Below, in pieces: positions 37,110 through 45,369 of a stretch of DNA of 64,000 nucleotides (positions within the stretch are counted from its first letter, which is position 1; each line of letters opens with the position of its first letter). The notes beneath the pieces were generated by a model. It ran no database searches. It had not been told where the DNA came from and worked only from the letters and a program-made list of their open reading frames with translations. This DNA is from DAOMNN01 sp035443825 (GTDB taxonomy: Bacteria; Pseudomonadota; Gammaproteobacteria; Burkholderiales; Rhodocyclaceae), in NCBI GenBank assembly GCA_035443825.1, contig DAOMNN010000007.1:1-64000 (forward strand), read 5' to 3'. Both the position numbers and the translations under genes were made by a program.

Positions 37110-37880
37110 TTGCAGCTTTTCGACCGTTTTAATCTCGGCCACGGATTCAGGAAGTATTTCGAGATACGGCCTGCGGTGGATGATGCCTCACGCGACGACG
37201 TCTACCACATCCGACATGAGGTCTATTGCGAGGAACTTGGCTTCGAGCCGGTGCGTCCCGACAAGCGCGAAGTGGACGAATACGACGGTCAGAGCCTGCA
37301 TTGCCTCCTGAGTACCAGCAACGAGCCCCACCAACTCGTCGGTTGCACGCGCCTCGTCCTGACTCGCCCGGACGACCCCACCTATCCGCTTCCGTTCGAA
37401 CGCACCTGCGAAGCGACACTCGATCGCTCGATAATCGATCCGGCACGATTACCACGTGACCGAATTGCGGAAGTTTCGCGACTCGCCGTACGCGCTGCAT
37501 ACCGCCGTCGCCGTAGCGACAAACGCGCGGCCGTAGCGTTGAACGACGAGGACTTTGGATCGGTGGTTCAGCCGCGATTTCCATATATCCCGATTGGTCT
37601 CTACCTTGGGGCAGTCGCGCTTGCCGATCGCAGTGGCGTAGATACCCTGTTCATCCTGACCGAGCCGCGCCTCGCCGCTCACTTCGCCAAATTGGGCGTC
37701 GACATCCAGCAGATCGGCGGGCCGGTCGAGCACCGCGGCGCGCGGGTGCCGTCAATGATGGACGTGCAGTCCATCATCAAGAACATGCGCTTTCTGGTGA
37801 AGCCGATCTGGCGTGTGATCCAGGAAGAAATCAACAGTGGGTTGGCGCAAGCTGACGAGAAGACACCGCTCAGGCAATGA
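37110..37880 (+). CDS. PEP-CTERM/exosortase system-associated acyltransferase
   Basis: 256 residues beginning at TTG 37110 behind GGGAGAGG; no better ATG exists. The sequence GHGFRKYFEIRPAVDDASRDDVYHIRHEVYCEELGFEPVRPDKREVDEYD matches the GNAT-fold proteins described as PEP-CTERM/exosortase-associated acyltransferases, related to autoinducer synthases. The later block RLPRDRIAEVSRLAVRAAYRRRR fits a GNAT acyl-CoA site. Substrate unknown. It is the third gene of the permease operon and ties this operon to the two PEP-CTERM proteins nearby. Confidence 0.85.
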   Translation: MQLFDRFNLGHGFRKYFEIRPAVDDASRDDVYHIRHEVYCEELGFEPVRPDKREVDEYDGQSLHCLLSTSNEPHQLVGCTRLVLTRPDDPTYPLPFERTCEATLDRSIIDPARLPRDRIAEVSRLAVRAAYRRRRSDKRAAVALNDEDFGSVVQPRFPYIPIGLYLGAVALADRSGVDTLFILTEPRLAAHFAKLGVDIQQIGGPVEHRGARVPSMMDVQSIIKNMRFLVKPIWRVIQEEINSGLAQADEKTPLRQ

Positions 37881-37913
37881 CCATGAAGGTTGCGCGTTGA
37901 GCTCCTCGCCAAT

Positions 37914-37944
37914 GAAAAAAGAAGGCCCGCAACGGCGGGCCTTC
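37914..37944 (-). terminator. Terminator of prpE
   Basis: On minus the 10-bp stem GAAGGCCCGC/GCGGGCCTTC is followed by TTTTTTCATT. On plus it may also end the acyltransferase operon (CTCGTTTC, weaker). Confidence 0.88.
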
Positions 37945-37965
37945 TCGTTTCACCCGTTCAATCGC

Positions 37966-39858
37966 TCAGCTCGCCAGCGAAGCCTTGATCTGCTCCAGCG
38001 TGGACGGATCCTCGATGGTGGTCAGATCGCCTGCATCGCGGCCCTCGGCGAGCGCCTGGATCGAGCGGCGCAGCATCTTGCCCGAGCGGGTCTTGGGCAG
38101 GCCGGAGATGAAATGCACCCGGCTCGGACGGGCGATTGCGCCCAGTTGGCTGTCGACCTTCTTCATGACTTCCTTCTCCAGCGCGGCGCGCTTATCGGGC
38201 GTATCGGCATTCGACGCGTCCTTGAGCACGGCGAACGCCATCGGCATCTGGCCCTTGAGTTCGTCGGCGACCCCGACCACGGCGACTTCGGCAACGGCCG
38301 GGTGCATCTGGATCGCCTCTTCGATCTCGCGCGTGCCGAGACGGTGTCCGGCCACGTTGATCACGTCGTCCATCCGCCCGAGGATGGTGTAATAGCCGTT
38401 CTCGTCCCTGATGCCCCAGTCCGAGGAGGAATAGACGACCGGCTCCTTGAAGAGTGTAAAGTAGGTCGACACGAAGCGCTCGTCCTGGCCCCACACGGTG
38501 GACAGGCAGCCCGGCGGCAGCGGCGGAACGATGCCGACGATGCCCTTCTCGTTGGCGCCGCACTCGGAGCCGTCCTCGCGGAAGATGCGCAGGTCGTAAC
38601 CGTACACCGGGAATGCGGGCGAGCCTAGCTTGATCGGGCTTTCCTCGACACCGCGCAGGATCGCGAGGATCGGCCAGCCGGTTTCGGTCTGCCAGTAGTT
38701 GTCGATGACCGGGATGCCCAGTTCGTCCATGATCCACTTGTGGCTGGTTTCGTCGAGCGGCTCGCCGGCGAGAAACAGATGCTTGAGCGAGGACAGGTCA
38801 TACTTCTTCAAGTAGACCGGATCCTGCTTCTTGAGCACGCGCACCGCGGTCGGCGCGGAGAACATGACGTTGACCCTGTACTTCTCGACGATCTGCCACC
38901 AGATACCGGCGTCGGGACGCAGCGGCGTGCCTTCGTACATGATCGTTGCCATTCCGGCGATCAACGGGCCGTAGATGATGTAGCTGTGACCGACCACCCA
39001 GCCGATGTCCGAGGTCGAGAACATGGTCTCGCCTTCGCCGCCGGTGAAGATGTGCTTCATCGATGCGGCCAGCGCAACGCAGTAGCCACCCGTATCGCGC
39101 TGCACACCCTTGGGCTTGCCCGTCGTGCCCGATGTGTAAAGGATGTAGCTCGGCTCGGTGGACTCCAGCCAGGTCACCGGAACACGCGCATCCATATGCT
39201 TGGCACGCAGTTCAGCGTAATCGACATCGCGACCGGCCACCTTCGGGAAACCCTTGTCGAGGCCGCGGTCGACGATCAGCACATGCTTCGGCGGAAACTG
39301 CGCAAGGCGGCACGATTCGTCCACCAGATGCTTGTATGGCACCGCCTTGCCGTTGCGCATGCCGGCATCGGAACTGATCATCAGGACCGGTTTCGCATCG
39401 TCGATGCGGGTCGCCAGTGATCCGGCGGCAAAGCCGCCGAAAACCACCGAGTGGATCGCGCCGATGCGCGCACATGCGAGCATCGCGAAGGCCGCCTCGG
39501 CGACCATCGGCATGTAGATCAAGACGCGATCGCCCTTTTTCACCCCGAGATCCTGACAGATCGCGGCCATCCGCTCGACTTCACGCTGGAGTTCGGCGAA
39601 GGAATAGACCTTTTCCTCGTTCGTCTCGGTGGAGATGTAGATCAGTGCATTCGCATCGGGGCGCTTCGCCGCATGGCGGTCGACGGCGTTGTAGCAGAGA
39701 TTGGTCTCGCCCCCCTTGAACCAGCTTACGAACGGTGGGCGCGAGTAATCGCAGATCTGATCGGCCGGCTTGTTCCAGTGCACCAGTTGCCCCTGCTCGG
39801 CCCAGAATCCGTCCCTGTCTTCGATCGAACGCTGGTGAAACTCCTTGTACGTGCTCAT
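37966..39858 (-). CDS. prpE: Propionyl-CoA synthetase
   Basis: 630 residues from MSTYKEFHQRSIEDRDGFWAEQ; this ATG lies 6 nt after GAGAGG. It is an ANL-superfamily acyl-CoA synthetase. The adenylate motif is YTSGTTGKPKGVQRDTGGYCVAL, whose VQRDTGGY form is typical of PrpE rather than AcsA (VLHTTGGY). The TETGW region and the C-terminal KTRSGKMLRRSI with the acetylatable Lys are intact. It activates propionate and possibly acetate. It is monocistronic; the other methylcitrate-cycle genes are not in the window. Confidence 0.9.
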   Translation of the reverse strand: MSTYKEFHQRSIEDRDGFWAEQGQLVHWNKPADQICDYSRPPFVSWFKGGETNLCYNAVDRHAAKRPDANALIYISTETNEEKVYSFAELQREVERMAAICQDLGVKKGDRVLIYMPMVAEAAFAMLACARIGAIHSVVFGGFAAGSLATRIDDAKPVLMISSDAGMRNGKAVPYKHLVDESCRLAQFPPKHVLIVDRGLDKGFPKVAGRDVDYAELRAKHMDARVPVTWLESTEPSYILYTSGTTGKPKGVQRDTGGYCVALAASMKHIFTGGEGETMFSTSDIGWVVGHSYIIYGPLIAGMATIMYEGTPLRPDAGIWWQIVEKYRVNVMFSAPTAVRVLKKQDPVYLKKYDLSSLKHLFLAGEPLDETSHKWIMDELGIPVIDNYWQTETGWPILAILRGVEESPIKLGSPAFPVYGYDLRIFREDGSECGANEKGIVGIVPPLPPGCLSTVWGQDERFVSTYFTLFKEPVVYSSSDWGIRDENGYYTILGRMDDVINVAGHRLGTREIEEAIQMHPAVAEVAVVGVADELKGQMPMAFAVLKDASNADTPDKRAALEKEVMKKVDSQLGAIARPSRVHFISGLPKTRSGKMLRRSIQALAEGRDAGDLTTIEDPSTLEQIKASLAS

Positions 39859-39943
39859 ATACATCCTCTCCCGTTATTCCTTGCTTACTTGTCTTACCGT
39901 CGTAATGCACGCAGTGTGGCACTACAGTTGGCACAACGAAGCG

Positions 39944-40039
39944 CCTCCCCTTCAAGGAGAGGGCTGGGGGGGATGGGTGGACTTCGAAGCGCCCGCAAGA
40001 AACCCATCCCCATCCTGGCCTTCCCCTTGAAGGGGAAGG
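39944..40039. repeat. Imperfect inverted repeat / hairpin element
   Basis: CCTCCCCTTCAAGGAGAGGG (39944-39963) and CCTTCCCCTTGAAGGGGAAGG-type sequence (40019-40039) flank arms GGGATGGGT/ACCCATCCC, so the 96-bp block can fold into a long stem. This CCCTCCCCTTGAAGGGGAGGG style is familiar as an interspersed extragenic repeat in betaproteobacteria. The 304-bp spacer between prpE and the response regulator holds nothing else. Confidence 0.6.
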
Positions 40040-40162
40040 AACCTGCTAACCCCGTTCCGATGCGCTCCAGCCACTTCAAGATTGTCGGGCCGGGTAATGT
40101 CTCATCAGGAACGCAGCACTACATTACTGCCGTGCGCGCCTTCCGGAACCGAATAGACGGCC

Positions 40163-41332
40163 TCAGCCGTCCCCCTCGCCCTCGTTCTCGCTCTTGTAGC
40201 GTTCCAGTTCGCCCAGTGGTATGCCGCAGCCGAGTTGCGATTCTAGCAACTCGAGCAGCGGCAGTAGCGTCGCGACGACCGTCGGCAGCTGTTCGGTCGC
40301 CTCCTTGGTGTCGCCGAGACGCAGCCTGGCCAGTACGTGGTCGATGCTGACCATCTGCCGCAGCATGCGATCGAGCAGGTCCTGATTCACTTCGCCCTGA
40401 TCGCCGAAGACGCGGTTGCCTCCTGCACGCTTGCCCGCCTCCAGACGCTGCACCGCGACGCCGACGAGGTGGCTCACGGTCTTCATGCCATCGACCGAGG
40501 AACTCGCGACGCCGACGGTCACGCTGATGCGGATGCGCTCCTCGCGGTAAGTCATGACGAGCTTTTCCATCGCCTTCTGCATGCGCATCGCAAAGGCGTA
40601 GCAACCCACGGCATCACTGACCGGGGACAGGACCGCGAACTGCCCCGGCGAGAGTTCGGCGACGGTGTCTTCCTGGCGAACCTTGGTTGCGAGGATCTTC
40701 GACAGCTTGCGTGCGACCAGGCGCGCCACATCGGCACCATGCCATTGCGCAAGCTCCTGGTAATGGTCGATCTCGATGGCCATCGCGCTGATGCCGCCCT
40801 GGTGCCGCCGGGCCAGCGACAGCTCCTGGGCGCCATGCCAGTTCAGATACGATTCGGTCGCCAGGCCGGTGGACGGATCGATGGGGCTTTGCTTGGCGAG
40901 TGCGGCACGGCTCTCTTCGAGCTCGCGCCGCGTCTGCGCCAGTCTTGACAGTGAATCGAGTCGGGCGAGCAGTTCGGCCGTGCCGATGCCCTTGTTTATG
41001 AAATCGTTGGCGCCCAGCTTGCGCGCCCGCTCGCGGGCCGCATCATCCTCGTCACCGGAGATGATGACGACCGGCATATGCTGCAACCGGCTGATCTTCG
41101 ACTCGCGGATCCGTTCCAGCAGCCCGTATCCGTCCAGGTGCGGCATGCCGATATCGGTGAGCACCAGTTCGATCGAGGGATCGACCACCAGTGCCTGCCA
41201 CGCGGCCTCACCGTCGATTTCCTCGCGGAACTCGAAGCGGCCACGGATGTGCTTGATGATGGTCGCCCGGACCATGCGCGAGTCATCGACGATCAGCACC
41301 TTGGGCAGCATCTGCTGCTCGTCATCGCTCAT
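40163..41332 (-). CDS. Response regulator with degenerate GGDEF domain
   Basis: 389 residues. The REC domain (about 10-130) has the acidic pair DDS, the phosphoacceptor Asp in VLTDIGMPHLDG and the conserved K in INKGIG. A GGDEF-family domain follows (about 160-320), but the signature is ELSPGQFAVL in place of GGDEF, so it should not make c-di-GMP. The C-terminal 70 residues are helical. It probably works as a phosphorylation-gated binding protein. No histidine kinase adjoins. Confidence 0.85.
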   Translation of the reverse strand: MSDDEQQMLPKVLIVDDSRMVRATIIKHIRGRFEFREEIDGEAAWQALVVDPSIELVLTDIGMPHLDGYGLLERIRESKISRLQHMPVVIISGDEDDAARERARKLGANDFINKGIGTAELLARLDSLSRLAQTRRELEESRAALAKQSPIDPSTGLATESYLNWHGAQELSLARRHQGGISAMAIEIDHYQELAQWHGADVARLVARKLSKILATKVRQEDTVAELSPGQFAVLSPVSDAVGCYAFAMRMQKAMEKLVMTYREERIRISVTVGVASSSVDGMKTVSHLVGVAVQRLEAGKRAGGNRVFGDQGEVNQDLLDRMLRQMVSIDHVLARLRLGDTKEATEQLPTVVATLLPLLELLESQLGCGIPLGELERYKSENEGEGDG

Positions 41333-41359
41333 CCTGCATCTCCCCCCGCCACTGTTTGT

Positions 41360-42364
41360 TCAGGCCCCGATGCGAACGACCGTCCTGCCCTTGACCTCGC
41401 CTCTGATGAAGGCATCGAAGGCGCACGGCAGATCATCGAAGGCAATGGTCCGGGTAACGGCTGCCAGATGCGCCGGCTTTAGATCCGCACCCAGACGCTC
41501 CCACACGCTGCTGCGGGTGGGGAATCCCATGTAGCCGGAATCGATGCCGAGCAGACTGACACCGCGCAGGATGAATGGAAACACCGTGGTACTGATGTTG
41601 AAACTCGCCGCGTTGCCAATACTCGCCACGGTGCCGGCCTGCTTCATCGTGGCCAGCACCCAGTGGAGGATCTGACCGCCCACGTTGTCCACCGCCCCTG
41701 CCCACTGCGCTGCCTCCAGAGGACGTACCTTGTCAAAATCGATCTCCGAACGCAGCTTGATCTCTGTTGCGCCGAGCATCTTCAGATAATCCGATTCCGC
41801 AGCCTTGCCGGTCAGCGCCACGACGTGGTAGCCGAGTCGCGCCAGCATGTCGATTGCCAGACCGCCCACGCCACCGGTCGCACCGGTGACGATGACGGGT
41901 CCATTCTCGGGCTTGAGGCCGTTCTGCTCCATACGGAAGATCCCCAGCGCGGCGGTGAAGCCGGCGGTCCCCAGTGCCATCGCCTCGAAAAGGTCCAGGC
42001 CGGGGGGCAAGGCAACGACCCAGTCGGCAGGCACTCGCGCATACTCCGCGTATCCGCCATGATGCGCAACGCCAATGTCGAAACTGGTCGCGATCACCGC
42101 ATCGCCCGGTCTGAAGCGTGCGTCCGAGCTCTCGACCACCTCGCCCGACATGTCGATCCCGCCCACGCACGGAAAACGGCGGATGATCTTGCCAGTCCCG
42201 GTCGCGGCCAGCGCGTCCTTGTAGTTGATGCTGGAGTAATGCACCCGGATCATGACGTCGCCACGGTCGAGCTGGTCGGCGGTGAGGGTGCCCATGCTGG
42301 CGGCAACCGTCCTGTTTTCGTCCTGATCGATCAGGAACGCCCTGAATGGCGCATTCATGCTCAT
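41360..42364 (-). CDS. acuI: AcuI/YhdH-type NADPH-dependent acrylyl-CoA reductase
   Basis: 334 residues from MSMNAPFRAFLIDQDENR. Quinone-oxidoreductase-like MDR family: VHYSSINYKDALAATGTGKIIRRFPCVGGIDMSGEV is the N-terminal hallmark, and the Rossmann motif VTGATGGVGGLAIDMLARLGYHVVALTGK lies near residue 155. AcuI reduces acryloyl-CoA to propionyl-CoA, which would link to the PrpE propionate branch, though general YhdH annotation is equally possible. The start could be the next ATG at 42358. Confidence 0.85.
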   Translation of the reverse strand: MSMNAPFRAFLIDQDENRTVAASMGTLTADQLDRGDVMIRVHYSSINYKDALAATGTGKIIRRFPCVGGIDMSGEVVESSDARFRPGDAVIATSFDIGVAHHGGYAEYARVPADWVVALPPGLDLFEAMALGTAGFTAALGIFRMEQNGLKPENGPVIVTGATGGVGGLAIDMLARLGYHVVALTGKAAESDYLKMLGATEIKLRSEIDFDKVRPLEAAQWAGAVDNVGGQILHWVLATMKQAGTVASIGNAASFNISTTVFPFILRGVSLLGIDSGYMGFPTRSSVWERLGADLKPAHLAAVTRTIAFDDLPCAFDAFIRGEVKGRTVVRIGA

Positions 42365-42505
42365 GGTCTCCTGTGCCTGCGGCTCACGACGTACGCATCG
42401 TGGCATATAGCGCCGATTATACAGAGCTTCGCATTGACGTCAGGAAGCTTCAGTTTTCAGCCGTAGGCACCGATAATGGCACCATGGACCCAGAAGAGGG
42501 CACGG

Positions 42506-43366
42506 ATGGCGATTCTTGAGGCACCGCTGGAATCAGTGGAGGCCTACGTAAGCTTTCTGTCGAAGCAGGACATACCCGTGCTTCGCCGCACCGTCCGTGA
42601 ACTCGAATCGCTACGCGAGGAGGGGGACGGCATCAATGCCCGCCGCATCGCGGCGACGGTCCTTGCAGATCCGCTCATGACCATGAAGCTCCTGGCGCAC
42701 CTCCAGGCGAACCGCCGCGAGTCGCAGAATCACGATATAACGACCATCGACCGGGCAATCATGATGATGGGCATCACGCCCTTCTTCAACGCATTCTCGG
42801 ACATGCCAACGCTCGAGAGCCGGCTCGCGGCGTATCCCAAGGCCTTGCTGGGTGCCCTGCAGGTCATCGGACGCGCGCGCAAGGCTGCGCATCTGGCGCG
42901 AGACTGGGCGATCGTGCGCCACGACCTCGATGTCGAGGAAATCACCGTGGCAGCACTTCTGCGCGAGGCGACCGAAATCATCTGCTGGACCTTCGCGCCG
43001 ACCCTCACCTTGCGCATCCAGAACATGCAGGCGCGCGATCACGCAATGCGCAGTGTAGTGGCCCAACGTACGATCTTCGGCGTCACCGCCAAGGAGATTC
43101 AGCTCGGACTGGTTCGTGCATGGAACATGCCTGCGCTGCTCGTCGCGCTCCTTAACGAGGCCAACGCCGACAATCCGCGCGTTCGCAACGTTCGCCTGGC
43201 AAGCAATTTCGCACGACACCTCGAACGCGGTTGGGAAAACGCCGCACTACCCGACGACATCAACGAGATCGAAAAACTGCTGCCGATCGGTCGCGAACAG
43301 CTCCTCAGGCGTGTCGGCGTACCTCCCGAGCACATGCTGCGCTTCGGGCTGGACGCAACCGGTTAG
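42506..43366 (+). CDS. HDOD domain protein
   Basis: 286 residues from MAILEAPLESVEAY, with AGAGGG 7 nt upstream; an upstream in-frame ATG at 42476 has no clear site. One HDOD domain (about 20-230) with LADPLMTMKLLAHL and TIDRAIMMMGITPFFN. It differs strongly from the HDOD protein at 27680. It has no output domain. Its stop codon overlaps the stop of the small gene on the other strand. Confidence 0.85.
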   Translation: MAILEAPLESVEAYVSFLSKQDIPVLRRTVRELESLREEGDGINARRIAATVLADPLMTMKLLAHLQANRRESQNHDITTIDRAIMMMGITPFFNAFSDMPTLESRLAAYPKALLGALQVIGRARKAAHLARDWAIVRHDLDVEEITVAALLREATEIICWTFAPTLTLRIQNMQARDHAMRSVVAQRTIFGVTAKEIQLGLVRAWNMPALLVALLNEANADNPRVRNVRLASNFARHLERGWENAALPDDINEIEKLLPIGREQLLRRVGVPPEHMLRFGLDATG

Positions 43367-43494
43367 CCACAAAAGAGCAGGTTGCTGAAATCGATCAGGA
43401 AGGCCGGGTGCTGATACCCGGCGAATATGGCCGCCAGCAGCGCGAATCCAAACGCGATCCACGCCGCCGCGGCAATGAATCGTCCGATTTTCAT
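43363..43494 (-). CDS. Small membrane protein, 43 residues
   Basis: MKIGRFIAAAAWIAFGFALL followed by AAIFAGYQHPAFLIDFSNLLFCG. One hydrophobic helix (about 7-26). It starts inside the MFS stop codon (ATGA overlap) and has the strong ribosome-binding site GGAGG 5 nt upstream, so it is translationally coupled. It is too short for standard ORF calling. No family known to me; a partner or assembly factor of the transporter is a reasonable guess. Confidence 0.7.
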   Translation of the reverse strand: MKIGRFIAAAAWIAFGFALLAAIFAGYQHPAFLIDFSNLLFCG

Positions 43495-44756
43495 GTTGCC
43501 TCCGCCGGACGCATCAGCGCCCTCTCGCGCACCGGAATGCACAGCAGCGCAGCCATAACCGACAGGGCGATGGCAAGCCACCATGCCTGCTCGTACGATC
43601 CGAACACATCGAAGATGAGTCCGCCCAGCCAGGCGCCGAGAAAACCGCCGATCTGATGCCCGAGAAACACGATGCCGTAGAGCATGCCCACGAACTTCAT
43701 GCCGAAGATGTGTCCGACCAGGCCGTTGGTGAGCGGAACCGTCCCCAGCCACAGCAGGCCCATCGCGGCAGCAAATACGTAAAGTGTAGTCGGCGTCAGC
43801 GGGAAGGCCAGGATGGCCAGTATTGCGACCACGCGAAGGCCGTAGATCCCCGCCAGCAGCCACTTCTTGCTGTACATGCCGCCGAGCCATCCAGCCAGGA
43901 ACGAGCCGGCGATGTTGAACAGGCCGATCAGCGCGACAGCGGTCATCCCCACGTTTGCGCTGAGGCCGGAATCGACCACGAACGCTGGCAGATGGAGCAT
44001 GACGAATGCGGTCTGGAAGCCGCACACGAAGAAACTCCAGAACAGGAAGTGAAAGCTCGGCGTGCGTCTCGCTTCGCGCAGCGACTCCCCGATCGACTGC
44101 CCTCCACTGTTGTTTCCGTTGGTGCCGGTCACCGCCATTGCCAACGGGATGATGAAGATGATCCCGACGGCAAGCCACAGCAGCGCATCCTGCCAGCCGA
44201 CAGACGTGATCAGGGCCTGTCCCACCGGCAATACAGCAAACTGACCGAAACTGCCTCCTGCGCTGACGATGCCCAGTGCGAGGCTGCGCTTTTCGGGCGG
44301 CACCATGCGTCCGACCACGCCGAGCACGACACTGAAGGTCGTTCCGGCCAGCCCCATGCCGATCAGAAGCCCCGCGCCGACGTTGAGCCCGAACGCCGTT
44401 TCCGCATGCGCCATGATGACCAGACCCAGCATATACAGGAGCGCGCCGCCGACCAGCGTCCTGCCGGCACCATACCGGTCGGCAAAGGCCCCTGCAAAAG
44501 GCTGGAACAGACCCCACATCAGGTTCTGGATCGCAATCGAAAACGAGAACATCTCGCGCGACCAGCCCTGATCCATCGTCATCGGCTGAAGGAACAGTCC
44601 GCCCGTATGACGTACGCCCATCGCAAGCGTGAGGATCAGCGCACCGCACCCGAGTACCACCGCGGGACGGCGCAGCAGGGGAATGCTGACGGAATTCAAG
44701 GGCTTGTCCTGTCGGGGAATGATCGATCTTGTATGTTTCCGTATATGATGCAGCAA
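43491..44756 (-). CDS. MFS transporter
   Basis: About 402-421 residues with 12 predicted transmembrane helices, a Major Facilitator protein of the oxalate/formate-antiporter-like group. The loop 2-3 motif is seen as GAFADRYGAGRTLVGG. The N-terminal start is uncertain: ATG 44756 or TTG 44699, the latter with AGGACA upstream. Substrate unknown. The divergent lemA starts only 20 bp from the first candidate ATG, which favours the shorter form since promoters need room. Confidence 0.85.
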   Translation of the reverse strand: MLHHIRKHTRSIIPRQDKPLNSVSIPLLRRPAVVLGCGALILTLAMGVRHTGGLFLQPMTMDQGWSREMFSFSIAIQNLMWGLFQPFAGAFADRYGAGRTLVGGALLYMLGLVIMAHAETAFGLNVGAGLLIGMGLAGTTFSVVLGVVGRMVPPEKRSLALGIVSAGGSFGQFAVLPVGQALITSVGWQDALLWLAVGIIFIIPLAMAVTGTNGNNSGGQSIGESLREARRTPSFHFLFWSFFVCGFQTAFVMLHLPAFVVDSGLSANVGMTAVALIGLFNIAGSFLAGWLGGMYSKKWLLAGIYGLRVVAILAILAFPLTPTTLYVFAAAMGLLWLGTVPLTNGLVGHIFGMKFVGMLYGIVFLGHQIGGFLGAWLGGLIFDVFGSYEQAWWLAIALSVMAALLCIPVRERALMRPAEAT

Positions 44757-44776
44757 AACCGTATCCGGGAGAAAAG

Positions 44777-45352
44777 ATGAGCATATCCACGGCAGTCCTG
44801 CTCGGCATCGTCGTGATTCTGGTCCTTTACGGCGTCGTCATCTTCAACGCTCTGGTGCAGCTGAAACACAACGTCGCCAAGGCGTGGGCCAATATCGACG
44901 TACTGCTCAAGCAGCGCCACGACGAACTGCCCAAGCTCGTCGAGGTCTGCCGCCAGTACAAGCAGTTCGAGCAGGAGACGCTGCAGCGCGTTACCGAAGC
45001 GCGCGCCCGTGTCTCGAGTGCACGCGAGAAGCACGACGTGCCGGCACTGGGGCAAGCCGAGGGCATGCTTCGCATGGGTCTGGGCCAGATCTTTGCGGTC
45101 GCCGAGGCGTATCCGGAGCTCAAGGCGAACGAGCATTTCATGCAGCTGCAAAGCCGCATAACGGCACTCGAGAACGCGATTGCAGACCGGCGCGAGTGGT
45201 ATAACGAATCGGTCAATGTGCACAACATCCGAATCGAACAGATCCCCGACGCATTCGTCGCGCGTCCCTTCGGATTCGTGCGCCAGCCCCTGCTCGAGTT
45301 CGCCAGCGTGGAGAAGGCGGACGTCGATCTGAAGGCCCTCTTCGGCACCTGA
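44777..45352 (+). CDS. lemA: LemA family protein
   Basis: 191 residues from MSISTAVLLGIVVILVLY: one N-terminal transmembrane helix (4-24) and a helical-bundle domain with FNALVQLKHNVAKAWANIDVLLKQRHDELPKLVE and YNESVNVHNIRIEQIPD, the LemA signature. An AGAAAAG site precedes it. It is followed 17 bp later by a GIDE-domain membrane protein, a pairing seen in many proteobacteria. Cellular role unknown. Confidence 0.95.
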   Translation: MSISTAVLLGIVVILVLYGVVIFNALVQLKHNVAKAWANIDVLLKQRHDELPKLVEVCRQYKQFEQETLQRVTEARARVSSAREKHDVPALGQAEGMLRMGLGQIFAVAEAYPELKANEHFMQLQSRITALENAIADRREWYNESVNVHNIRIEQIPDAFVARPFGFVRQPLLEFASVEKADVDLKALFGT

Positions 45353-45369
45353 GCACTTTCTGAAGACGC

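Noticed and set aside
28000..38000. Exosortase gene for the PEP-CTERM proteins
   Set aside because: No protein with the eight-helix exosortase layout and Cys/Arg/His catalytic pattern is present; it must lie elsewhere in the genome.
43363..44808. A 481-codon minus-strand frame overlapping the MFS gene
   Set aside because: Only its last 43 codons are supported (as the separate small membrane protein); the rest is a shadow of the transporter.
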